41,177 nt of DNA from Candidatus Omnitrophota bacterium (GTDB lineage Bacteria; Omnitrophota; Gorgyraeia; 2-01-FULL-45-10), in assembly GCA_026387175.1 (NCBI GenBank), contig JAPLME010000003.1, forward strand, positions 1 through 41,177. The letters run 5' to 3'. Under the pieces are notes generated by a model. The model saw only the letters and a program-made list of their open reading frames with translations, had not been told where the DNA came from and searched no databases. Positions 33,617 through 40,800 of the stretch are shown one piece after another. Position numbers and translations under genes: made by a program. Position 1 is the stretch's first letter, and every line of letters begins with the position of its first letter.

Positions 33617-34483
33617 CTATCCTCTCCTCGCAAGCTGGGACTTGAACTGCTCTACGGTATTCCTCATCAGCATCATCGTAGTGAGGGGCCCTACTCCTCC
33701 CGGAACAGGCGTTATATACGACGCTTTCGCGGACGCGCCTTCAAACTCCACATCGCCGGCTATTTTTTCGCCCACCTTATTGATCCCTACATCGATGACT
33801 ATCGCACCGTCCATCACCCAATCGGCCTTTATGAGCCCTGCCTTGCCGGCCGCCGATATCAGGATTTCGGCCCGGCGGACATGGTCGGCCAGCGATCCTC
33901 TCTGGCTTGTGGCAATATGGCAGACCGTTGTCGTAGCAAAATTATTCAAGAGCATCAGCGAGAGCGGCTTACCGACTATCTCCGAATGCCCCACGATGAC
34001 CGCCTCTTTGCCGTATAAATTCACTCCTGTCGAGACCAATAGCTCCATCACAGCCATTGCCGTGCACGGGCCTATTGAATATTTTCCCGTCAATATCTTC
34101 CCTATGTTCTGCGGATGCATGCCTTCGGCGTCTTTCTCAGGCGCTATCTGCGAGACTAATCTCTTTATGTCTATCTGGCTCGGCGCCGGCAGCTGCAGGA
34201 TCACGGCCGTAACAGAGGAATCCGTATTCAGGTCCTTTATCGCTTTTTCCGCTTCGGCCTGGGAGATGCCGGCCGGGAGAGATTTCAGCTGATATTCGAT
34301 ACCGAGCGCCTCGGCTGTCTTCTTCTGACTCCTGACATAGATGGCCGATGCGGCATTCTCACCCATCTGCAGGGCGACCAGCTTCGGCGAGCTGCCGTGC
34401 TTTGCCTTCAAAGCTGCGACCTCTGCCGTAATAGCGGCCCCTATCTTCTCCGCAAGCGGTCTTCCTTCCAGCAGCGTAGCCAT
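33617..34483 (-). CDS. folD: Methylene-THF dehydrogenase FolD, probably lacking cyclohydrolase activity
   Basis: FolD-family enzyme of 288 residues from the ATG at 34483 (AAGGG seven bases upstream); a longer TTG start at 34504 is less likely. The folate site has Tyr49 in IYVRSQKKTAE, but position 53, where bifunctional enzymes have the catalytic Lys (Lys56 in human, Lys54 in E. coli), is Gln. The codon CAG is at 34327-34325. Gln97 in ILQLPAP is conserved. The Asp of KDVDG is Glu120 (KDAEG). The NADP loop GHSEIVGKP and the ITPVPGGVGPLT motif are normal. In human enzyme work, changing this Lys removed cyclohydrolase activity. A separate cyclodeaminase, fchA, lies 24 bases upstream and would supply the missing step. 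Confidence 0.93.
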   Translation of the reverse strand: MATLLEGRPLAEKIGAAITAEVAALKAKHGSSPKLVALQMGENAASAIYVRSQKKTAEALGIEYQLKSLPAGISQAEAEKAIKDLNTDSSVTAVILQLPAPSQIDIKRLVSQIAPEKDAEGMHPQNIGKILTGKYSIGPCTAMAVMELLVSTGVNLYGKEAVIVGHSEIVGKPLSLMLLNNFATTTVCHIATSQRGSLADHVRRAEILISAAGKAGLIKADWVMDGAIVIDVGINKVGEKIAGDVEFEGASAKASYITPVPGGVGPLTTMMLMRNTVEQFKSQLARRG

Positions 34484-34507
34484 ATAAACACCCTTTCTAA
34501 TCAACAG

Positions 34508-35116
34508 CTAAGAGCTGATCGCGTCCTCGCACATTTCCAATATCTCTTCTTTCAGCCCGGGCATCTCCTCTTCGAGGGCGGCCAGGAGATCATGGATATT
34601 GGATATATAATCCATATCTTTTATATATTTGAGATTTATATAAACATGGAATTTGGCCGAGAAGAAAGCCGCTTCAAAGAGTATCGCGGCTGTGGCGGTA
34701 TCGGTTACGAGATTCCTGTTACCGTATTCCGCCAATCCCCGACACAGCTTGATGCATTTATTCGTTATCTTGCAAACCATAAACGGCACTTCCGCCGCAT
34801 CCTTATAGAGATCTTCCAGTTTCGCGCCGTCCCCGGCCGCGCCCTTAAGAGCTGTCGAAAGCTTCATATAGGCATCGACATCTTTATCTATCAAGGCCCG
34901 AAGCTCCGAATCGAGCTTCGTAGTTTCCAGCAAAATGTCCGCGATCTTGTCTTCGGCGTCTTTATACCCCTCTTTTCCCAGCGTGAAGTTCGCAACCATT
35001 GACATCAGACTCGTTCCGGTTGCCGCGGCAAGCGCGGAGGCGCTCCCTCCTCCCGGAGCGGCCCTTTTTGCGGCAAGGTCATCGAGATATTCTTTTAACG
35101 GTTTATTTATGTACAT
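34508..35116 (-). CDS. fchA: Methenyl-THF cyclohydrolase / formimido-THF cyclodeaminase FchA
   Basis: This 202-residue all-helical protein of the FTCD-C/FchA family interconverts formyl-THF and methenyl-THF, or removes ammonia from formimino-THF. The N-terminal signature is AAPGGGSASALAAATGTSLM, followed by VANFTLGKEGY, and a helical bundle with Asp and Lys positions typical of the family. Position between fhs and folD fits the cyclohydrolase step of the Wood-Ljungdahl methyl branch. The start ATG lies 14 bases inside the end of fhs. Confidence 0.92.
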   Translation of the reverse strand: MYINKPLKEYLDDLAAKRAAPGGGSASALAAATGTSLMSMVANFTLGKEGYKDAEDKIADILLETTKLDSELRALIDKDVDAYMKLSTALKGAAGDGAKLEDLYKDAAEVPFMVCKITNKCIKLCRGLAEYGNRNLVTDTATAAILFEAAFFSAKFHVYINLKYIKDMDYISNIHDLLAALEEEMPGLKEEILEMCEDAISS

Positions 35117-36797
35117 ATCTTATCCTGCCCTTCCGGTCTATATCGATATTTTCGCCTGCGGGATGCGCCGGAAGGCTCGGCATCGTGAGCATCTTGCCGC
35201 AAAGCGCATACAGGAATCCCGCGCCTATCGAAGGCTTCACATCCCTTACGGGTAACACAAAATCTTTCGGCGCGCCCTTCAGCTTAGGATCATGCGAGAG
35301 CGACAGGTGCGTCTTCGCCATACATATTGGAAGTTTACCAAATCCGAACTTTTCATATAAAGCGATGCTCTCCGAGGCGGCGGGTTCTAAGTGCACGGAC
35401 TTCGCCCCGTACACTTTTTTCGCTATCACATCTATCTTATCCTTGATCGAAGAATCAGAAGAATATAAAAATTTGAATTTACTATTTCCCCGGCAAGCCT
35501 CCATTACAGCTGTGGCAAGACGTTCGGCGCCCTTGGAGCCGTACCGGTAGCAATCATTGACAACGCAGTCGAACGCACCGTGCGCAAGCGCTTTCTTTCT
35601 GACAGCTTCTATCTCTTTATCCGTATCGGTCGCGAAACGGTTTATCGATACTACGCAAGGGACACCGTAGAGTCTGGAATTCTCTATCTGTTTTTCGAGA
35701 TTTGTGCATCCGGCCTCAACAGCTTCCAAGTTCTCTTTGATTATGCGTTTTTCCAGAGGCTTGCCCGGGATCATCTTATATATACCGGAATGTATTTTGA
35801 GCGCTCTCACTGAACATACCAGTACGACAGCGTCGGGCTTGAGGCCGCTCACCCTGCATTTTATATTGGCGAATTTCTCGAGGCCGCAGTCGGCGCCGAA
35901 TCCCGATTCGGTCACTACGTACTCCGCGAACTTCATAGCTACCCTATCGGCAATGATCGAACTGTTGCCGTGTGTTATGTTGGCAAACGGGCCCGTGTGA
36001 ATAAGGCAGGGTGTATGTTCAATAGTCTGGACGATGCTCGGCTTTATCGCCTCCCTCAAAAGAAGAGCCATAGACCCGGCCACCTTAAGATCTTCGGCAG
36101 TCACGGGCTTCTTATCCTTTGTCAGGCCTATAACGATCCGGGAGAGCCTTTCACGCATATCTTTGATCGAATCGGAAAGCGCGAGGATAGCCATTATCTC
36201 GCTCGCCGCAGTTATATCAAATCCCGTATCGCGTTCGACTCCGTTCTGTTCCTCGCCCCCCAAACCTATCCTGACATTGCGAAGCGCGCGGTCATTAACG
36301 TCTACTACACGTCTCCAGTATATCTTGTTCTTGTCTATATTTAACGGATTGTCCCGAAAAAGATGATTATCGATAAATGAGGCGCAGAGGTTATGTGCCT
36401 GGCCGACAGCGTGGATATCTCCAGTGAGGTGCAGATTTATGTCGTCCATCGGAAGGACCTGGGACCAGCCGCCGCCCACTCCTCCTCCCTTAATCCCAAA
36501 GAATGGTCCGAGAGACGGCTGCCTTATGCAGGAAACGGCTTTTTTGCCGAGGCGGTTCAGGGCCATTGAAAGGCCTATTGTGGTGACGGTCTTGCCTTCA
36601 CCCAGATGCGTGGGAGTTATGCCCGTAATAACCACATATTTGCTTTTTGATTTGCCGGCTCCTTTTAAGGCTTCTAACGATATTTTAGCCTTAAAATCTC
36701 CGTAAAGCTCAAGGTCGCCTCTCTTTATGCCAAGAGACGCGGCTATCTGAACAATAGGTTTCAATTTTGCTTTTTGGGCAATCTCGGTATCTGTCAT
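35103..36797 (-). CDS. fhs: Formate-tetrahydrofolate ligase
   Basis: Fhs activates formate with ATP and THF to 10-formyl-THF, the entry of the methyl branch. The 564-residue protein is close to the usual 555-560. It has the P-loop ITPTHLGEGKTVTTIGL, then FFGIKGGGVGGGWSQVLPM, NLHLTGDIHA and the C-terminal VREKKP-type region replaced by VNRFATDTDKEIE and GFLYALCGKMLTMP. The ATG at 36797 has no ribosome-binding site in front, but a promoter ends 10 bases upstream. The mRNA may therefore be nearly leaderless. It opens the C1/acetyl-CoA block. Confidence 0.96.
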   Translation of the reverse strand: MTDTEIAQKAKLKPIVQIAASLGIKRGDLELYGDFKAKISLEALKGAGKSKSKYVVITGITPTHLGEGKTVTTIGLSMALNRLGKKAVSCIRQPSLGPFFGIKGGGVGGGWSQVLPMDDINLHLTGDIHAVGQAHNLCASFIDNHLFRDNPLNIDKNKIYWRRVVDVNDRALRNVRIGLGGEEQNGVERDTGFDITAASEIMAILALSDSIKDMRERLSRIVIGLTKDKKPVTAEDLKVAGSMALLLREAIKPSIVQTIEHTPCLIHTGPFANITHGNSSIIADRVAMKFAEYVVTESGFGADCGLEKFANIKCRVSGLKPDAVVLVCSVRALKIHSGIYKMIPGKPLEKRIIKENLEAVEAGCTNLEKQIENSRLYGVPCVVSINRFATDTDKEIEAVRKKALAHGAFDCVVNDCYRYGSKGAERLATAVMEACRGNSKFKFLYSSDSSIKDKIDVIAKKVYGAKSVHLEPAASESIALYEKFGFGKLPICMAKTHLSLSHDPKLKGAPKDFVLPVRDVKPSIGAGFLYALCGKMLTMPSLPAHPAGENIDIDRKGRIRYVHK

Positions 36798-36806
36798 AGC
36801 AGGTTT

Positions 36807-36835
36807 ATTTTAATATAAAGGTCAGGTGGGGTCAA
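36807..36835 (-). promoter_or_regulatory. Promoter in front of fhs and the acetyl-CoA block
   Basis: On the minus strand TTGACC (36835-36830) and TAAAAT (36812-36807) are 17 bases apart. The -35 element lies in the last codons of rnhB. The expected start near 36800 is only a few bases from the fhs ATG (36797). Confidence 0.6.
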
Positions 36836-37469
36836 TACAATTCACCCCGCTGGAAAGCGCTTTTACGGGGCCGAAAGTCCTGCGGTGAATCGGGGAAGCG
36901 CCATTAGAAACTAGCGCCTTTTTATGCATTTTAGTGGGATATCCCTTATGCCTTGCGAATCCATACTGCGGAAATGTCCTGTCATATTCGATCATAAGCC
37001 GGTCACGCGTGACCTTTGCTACAATGGACGCGGCTGCTATAGAAAGGCTCGAGGAATCTCCTCTGATAATGCATTTTACGGGGCACCCGGCCAAAAGCCG
37101 AACCCTACCATCGACGATCACGTAATCGGGAGGTATTGCGAGGTTTGCCATTGCCTCGTTCATCGCCTTTATAGTGGCCTGCAGGATATTTATCTCGTCG
37201 ATAACCTTCTCGTCCACCACGCCTATCCCTACTATGGCTTTACGTAATATCTCGCGATAGGCTTTTTCGCGCATACGCGCGGAAAGTTTCTTCGAATCGT
37301 CTATCCGCTCTTTAAAGCGGAAGTCCTTAAGTATAACGGCCCCGGCAACAACAGGGCCGGCCAAAGGTCCCCGGCCGGCCTCGTCTATACCCGCTATGAG
37401 CTTATAGCCTAAGCTATTTAGCCTCTTCTCGTGTGTCAGGAGCCTGTGGTGCGTCTTGCGACTGGGCAT
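36822..37469 (-). CDS. rnhB: Ribonuclease HII
   Basis: RNase HII removes ribonucleotides from DNA-RNA hybrids and misinserted ribonucleotides. The 215-residue protein has the catalytic GIDEAGRGPLAGPV motif with Asp and Glu, VIVDG with Asp, and GDSSSLSIAAASIVAKVTRD with the last Asp. The only sensible start is the ATG at 37469, which lies 56 bases inside the end of rplS; the frame has no later ATG before the catalytic motif. rplS-rnhB is a common pair. Confidence 0.95.
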   Translation of the reverse strand: MPSRKTHHRLLTHEKRLNSLGYKLIAGIDEAGRGPLAGPVVAGAVILKDFRFKERIDDSKKLSARMREKAYREILRKAIVGIGVVDEKVIDEINILQATIKAMNEAMANLAIPPDYVIVDGRVRLLAGCPVKCIIRGDSSSLSIAAASIVAKVTRDRLMIEYDRTFPQYGFARHKGYPTKMHKKALVSNGASPIHRRTFGPVKALSSGVNCIDPT

Positions 37470-37815
37470 GCTCTACCTTCTCTTCGACCTTAGACGCTTT
37501 TCCGACTTTACGCTTCAGGTAGTAAAGTTTCGCTCTTTTCACGTCGCCCTTCTTCACGACCTTTATCTTGTCTATCGAAGGCGAATGTAACGGAAATACC
37601 ATCTCGACTCCCTCGCCGTACGAGATCTTACGCACGGTAAGCGTCTCGGTAAGTCCCGTGCCCGCGCGCGCTATAGCGACACCTTCAAAGGTCTGGATAC
37701 GCGACTTGCCCTCTTCGACGATCTTAAGCTGCACGTCTACTGTATCGCCGATATCGAATTGCGGAATATCCGCCTTCATAAATTTCGACTCCACGAACTT
37801 GATATGATCTTTCAC
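37414..37815 (-). CDS. rplS: 50S ribosomal protein L19
   Basis: This is L19, a large-subunit protein at the 30S-50S interface. The 133 residues include the core signature FEGVAIARAGTGLTETLTVRKISYGEGVEMVFPLHSP-type region, which ends with KRAKLYYLKRKVGKASK. A charged tail of about 20 residues (VEEKVEHAQSQDAP onward) extends past the usual 115-residue core. That tail is coded by the stretch shared with the rnhB start. trmD ends just before its start codon. Confidence 0.95.
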   Translation of the reverse strand: MKDHIKFVESKFMKADIPQFDIGDTVDVQLKIVEEGKSRIQTFEGVAIARAGTGLTETLTVRKISYGEGVEMVFPLHSPSIDKIKVVKKGDVKRAKLYYLKRKVGKASKVEEKVEHAQSQDAPQAPDTREEAK

Positions 37816-37816
37816 T

Positions 37817-38503
37817 TTATTGTCCTTTCTTTTTTAATAGATCCGGCCTTCTCTGCCTCGTTCTCTTCACAGCTTCCGTCTTGCGCCACGCCTCTATCTT
37901 TTTATGGTCTCCGGATAACAGGACATCCGGAACCTTCATACCGTCAAAATCCGCGGGCCTTGTATATTGCGGATACTCGAGAAGGCCCTTCTCGAACGAT
38001 TCCGAGACGATCGAATCCTCTCTGCCAAGAACTCCGGGTATCAGTCTCGCCACCGAATCGATCAATGCCATCGCGGGTATCTCTCCGCATGTCAATATAT
38101 AATCGCCGATCGATATCTCTTCGTCGGCAAGCTCCCTTATCCTCTCATCGAAACCTTCATAATGGCCGCATATAAGAATGAGCTCTTTTTCTTTAGAGAT
38201 GCTTTTTACCAGTTCCTGATCCAGCTTTTTACCCTGAGGCGTCAATAGTATTACTTTTGCTGTTTTTCTTTTTGCCGCCTTAAGATTGGCCAGGGCAAGG
38301 GCGACCGGTTCGACCTTCATCAGCATACCCGCGCCTCCGCCGAACGGCCTGTCATCGGCAGAGCGGTGATTATCGAAGGTCCAATCCCTTAAATCGTGTA
38401 TCTTGATTTTAAGCGCGCCTTTTCCTTGAGCGCGCTTTAAGATCGATTCGCCAAGAACGCTCTCAAACATCTTAGGGAATAGAGTCAGGATATCTATCTT
38501 CAC
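37817..38503 (-). CDS. trmD: tRNA (guanine37-N1)-methyltransferase
   Basis: TrmD methylates G37 of tRNAs with SAM, preventing +1 frameshifts. The protein is a SPOUT-class methyltransferase with GGGAGMLMKVEP, the trefoil-knot motifs ICGHYEGFDERI and ISIGDYILTCGE, and LEYPQYTRPADFDG. I chose the GTG at 38503 (228 residues) because AGGAG lies six bases upstream and the protein then starts with the usual KIDILTLFP. An upstream TTG at 38524 is less likely. It follows rpsP directly; rimM is absent between them. Confidence 0.96.
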   Translation of the reverse strand: MKIDILTLFPKMFESVLGESILKRAQGKGALKIKIHDLRDWTFDNHRSADDRPFGGGAGMLMKVEPVALALANLKAAKRKTAKVILLTPQGKKLDQELVKSISKEKELILICGHYEGFDERIRELADEEISIGDYILTCGEIPAMALIDSVARLIPGVLGREDSIVSESFEKGLLEYPQYTRPADFDGMKVPDVLLSGDHKKIEAWRKTEAVKRTRQRRPDLLKKKGQ

Positions 38504-38530
38504 GAAACTCTCCTGCGTCAACAATTACAA

Positions 38531-38782
38531 CTAAACGCTGACTTTAACTCCCTGCTTCTTCAATAGAGTCCTGGCTGCCGGAGAAGGTGTGGCGCCAACG
38601 CCGATCCAATACTCGGCGCGCGTTTTATTTACCTTCACCGTAGCCGGATTCGTCTTCGGATCATAGAATCCCAATAGCTCTATCGGCCTTGAGTCTCTTG
38701 CCCGATGCTTGTCGATCACGACTATCTTATGAACCGGCTTCTTCAGCGTTCCCGCTCTCTTTAATCTGATCACTACTGACAT
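38531..38782 (-). CDS. rpsP: 30S ribosomal protein S16
   Basis: S16 is a small-subunit assembly protein. It has 83 residues from the ATG at 38782, which follows AGGAGG, and starts SVVIRLKRAGTLKKPVHKIV, the usual S16 N-terminus. GFYDPKTNPATVKVNKTRAEYWIGVGATPS-type sequence follows, with a normal end. A longer frame to 38812 would overlap the hairpin region and is rejected. rpsP-trmD-rplS-rnhB is the typical ribosomal group. Confidence 0.97.
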   Translation of the reverse strand: MSVVIRLKRAGTLKKPVHKIVVIDKHRARDSRPIELLGFYDPKTNPATVKVNKTRAEYWIGVGATPSPAARTLLKKQGVKVSV

Positions 38783-38804
38783 TATACTTCCTCCTAGTTT
38801 ATTC

Positions 38805-38845
38805 AGCCGCATTGTCGGCTAAGTGCCGATATCCCTGATATCGGC
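38805..38845 (-). other. Tandem hairpins between murA and rpsP
   Basis: Directly after the murA stop, GCCGATATC and GATATCGGC (38825-38845) form a perfect 9-bp stem with a 3-base loop. A second, weaker AGCCG/CGGCT hairpin follows (38805-38820). No T-run follows on the minus strand, so this is unlikely to be a full terminator. It could be an RNA processing or stability element or a target of S16 control. Confidence 0.4.
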
Positions 38846-40111
38846 CTATTTCTCTTTTTCTCTCCAGACCTTAGCGCCCAATGCCGCCAGTTTCTCTTCG
38901 AGTCTTTCGTAACCTCTATCCAGATGATAGATCCTGTGAACTTCCGTCCTGCCTTTGGCGACCAGGCCCGCCAGCACCAGGGCCGCTGAGGCCCTCAGGT
39001 CCGATGCCATTACCGGGGCGCCGCTCAAGTGCCTGACGCCTTTTATTATAGCGGTCGCTCCTTCTAAAATTATTTCGGCTCCCATACGATTAAGCTCGCT
39101 TATATGTATAAAGCGTTCCGGATATATCTTCTCGGTTATCACGCTTATACCGTCCGTGACGGTCATAAGGCTCATCATCTGCGCCTGCATATCCGTCGGA
39201 AAGCCCGGATAAGGCAGCGTGGTTATATCGATCGGCTTTAATTTTTTGACGTACCGCACCCTCAATCCGGACGGGACTTTCTTTACCTCCAAACCCGCTT
39301 CCTCTAACTTATCTATAAAGGCTATCATGTGATCGGGCTTCGCGTTTTTCAGCGTCAGATCGCCTTTGGTTATCGCGGCGGCGATCATATAGGTGCCGGC
39401 TTCGATCCTGTCGGGTATCACGGTATGCTCCGCTCCGTGGAGCGATTTCACACCTTCGATGATTAACCTGTGCGTCGCGTGGCCCTTTATCTTAGCGCCC
39501 ATCTTTATAAGAAAATGTGTAAGGTCTACGACCTCAGGCTCGCATGCGGCATTCTCGATAACCGTGACGCCCTTGGCAAGCACCGCGGCCATCATGACGT
39601 TAGCTGTGGCCAGAACGCTCGAGCCAAAATGCCCGCCCAGATAAACATGGCCCCCGCACATCCGGCGCGCATCCGCCATTATATAGCCTTTTTCAACTTT
39701 GATATCCACTCCTAGAGCCCTTAATCCCTTCAGATGGATATCTATCGGCCTGGGGCCTATAACGCATCCGCCGGGAAACGAAACCTCGGCCCGCTTTCTC
39801 TTACCCAGTAACGGCCCGAGCACGCAGATGGACGCGCGCATCGTGCTCACCAGGTCATACGGCGCGGTGAATTTTTTGTATCCCGCGGGCTCGATCGTGA
39901 CGACATCGCCTTCCTGTTTAGCCTTCACGTCAAGGTTCTTCAATATCTTGACCATCGTCGAGATATCGCGAAGCGTCGACGCGTTCCTTATCACCGATTT
40001 GTCATCGGTCAAAAGCGCCGCCGCGAGTATCGGCAGACACGCGTTTTTCGAACCGCTTATGTCAACGGTCCCGGTCAGTCTCTTCGAACCTTCTATGACT
40101 AATTTATCCAT
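38846..40111 (-). CDS. murA: UDP-N-acetylglucosamine 1-carboxyvinyltransferase
   Basis: MurA performs the first committed step of peptidoglycan synthesis, adding enolpyruvate from PEP to UDP-GlcNAc. The 421-residue protein shows the twofold alpha/beta domains, GSKNACLPILAAALL near the N-terminus, and the flexible loop FPGGCVIGPRPIDIHL with the catalytic Cys (equivalent to Cys115 of E. coli). A fosfomycin-sensitive form is therefore expected. FPTDMQAQMMSLM and the SDLRASAALVLAGL motif complete the family. It overlaps the prmC end by 13 bases. Confidence 0.97.
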   Translation of the reverse strand: MDKLVIEGSKRLTGTVDISGSKNACLPILAAALLTDDKSVIRNASTLRDISTMVKILKNLDVKAKQEGDVVTIEPAGYKKFTAPYDLVSTMRASICVLGPLLGKRKRAEVSFPGGCVIGPRPIDIHLKGLRALGVDIKVEKGYIMADARRMCGGHVYLGGHFGSSVLATANVMMAAVLAKGVTVIENAACEPEVVDLTHFLIKMGAKIKGHATHRLIIEGVKSLHGAEHTVIPDRIEAGTYMIAAAITKGDLTLKNAKPDHMIAFIDKLEEAGLEVKKVPSGLRVRYVKKLKPIDITTLPYPGFPTDMQAQMMSLMTVTDGISVITEKIYPERFIHISELNRMGAEIILEGATAIIKGVRHLSGAPVMASDLRASAALVLAGLVAKGRTEVHRIYHLDRGYERLEEKLAALGAKVWREKEK

Positions 40112-40800
40112 TCAGCTATTATCACCCTGTCGATCCCGTTAAAATCTTTTCTCGCACCCGAAAGCCTGAAGATGCCGCTCTTACCGATAATGTCGGCGAC
40201 CGCGGCCCTCTGGCCGTAACCGATCTCCATCAGAGCATATCCGCCGCGTTTTAAATGTTTCGGGAGGGACGCGGCTATCCGTCTGTAAAAATCGAGCCCG
40301 TCCGCTCCGCCGTCAAGAGCTATCCTGGGTTCCCTTAAGACTTCTTCCTGCAATGTCAGGAATTCATGTTTTGCTATATAAGGCGGGTTGGATACGATTA
40401 TATCGAACCGGCCTTTTATATCAGTAAAGAGATCACTGCACACAAATTCTATACCACCATAAACGCCGTTACGGACGGCGTTTCGCCTGGCGACTTCGAG
40501 CGCATCCGGCGAAATGTCAGAAGCGATTATTCTACAATTACTTAGGTTTTTTGTCAATGGCGCACATTTTCCGGCCATCAACGCTATCGCGATGTTGCCG
40601 GATCCCGTGCAAAGGTCCAGTATGTCAAGCTCATCTGCCTTGGAGGCGCTTAACCCGGCAAATTCGGCCGCAGCCTCAACCAGTAATTCCGTCTCCGGCC
40701 TGGGAATGAGAACGCGCTCATCGACCTTAAACTCCAGTCCGCAGAACTCTGTCTTGCCAATCACATACTGAATCGGCGTATACGGCTCAATTGTCTTCAT
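40099..40800 (-). CDS. prmC: Release-factor glutamine methyltransferase PrmC, N-terminal domain missing
   Basis: PrmC methylates the Gln of the GGQ motif in peptide release factors. The 233-residue protein keeps the SAM-dependent catalytic domain: [22 protein letters not shown] and the NPPY motif in IVSNPPYI. It lacks about 70 residues of the N-terminal helical domain that recognises the release factor. The ATG at 40800 overlaps the prfA stop as ATGA, and an in-frame TAA lies four codons upstream, so the frame cannot extend. This is a natural short form, or a gene that lost its 5' end to prfA. Confidence 0.93.
   Translation of the reverse strand: MKTIEPYTPIQYVIGKTEFCGLEFKVDERVLIPRPETELLVEAAAEFAGLSASKADELDILDLCTGSGNIAIALMAGKCAPLTKNLSNCRIIASDISPDALEVARRNAVRNGVYGGIEFVCSDLFTDIKGRFDIIVSNPPYIAKHEFLTLQEEVLREPRIALDGGADGLDFYRRIAASLPKHLKRGGYALMEIGYGQRAAVADIIGKSGIFRLSGARKDFNGIDRVIIAEWIN

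Noticed and set aside
33336-34292. Long plus-strand open frame opposite metF and folD (318 codons)
   Set aside because: It lies wholly opposite two well-recognised enzymes, has no ribosome-binding site I can see, and its translation has no recognisable motif. It is a by-product of codon bias on the other strand.
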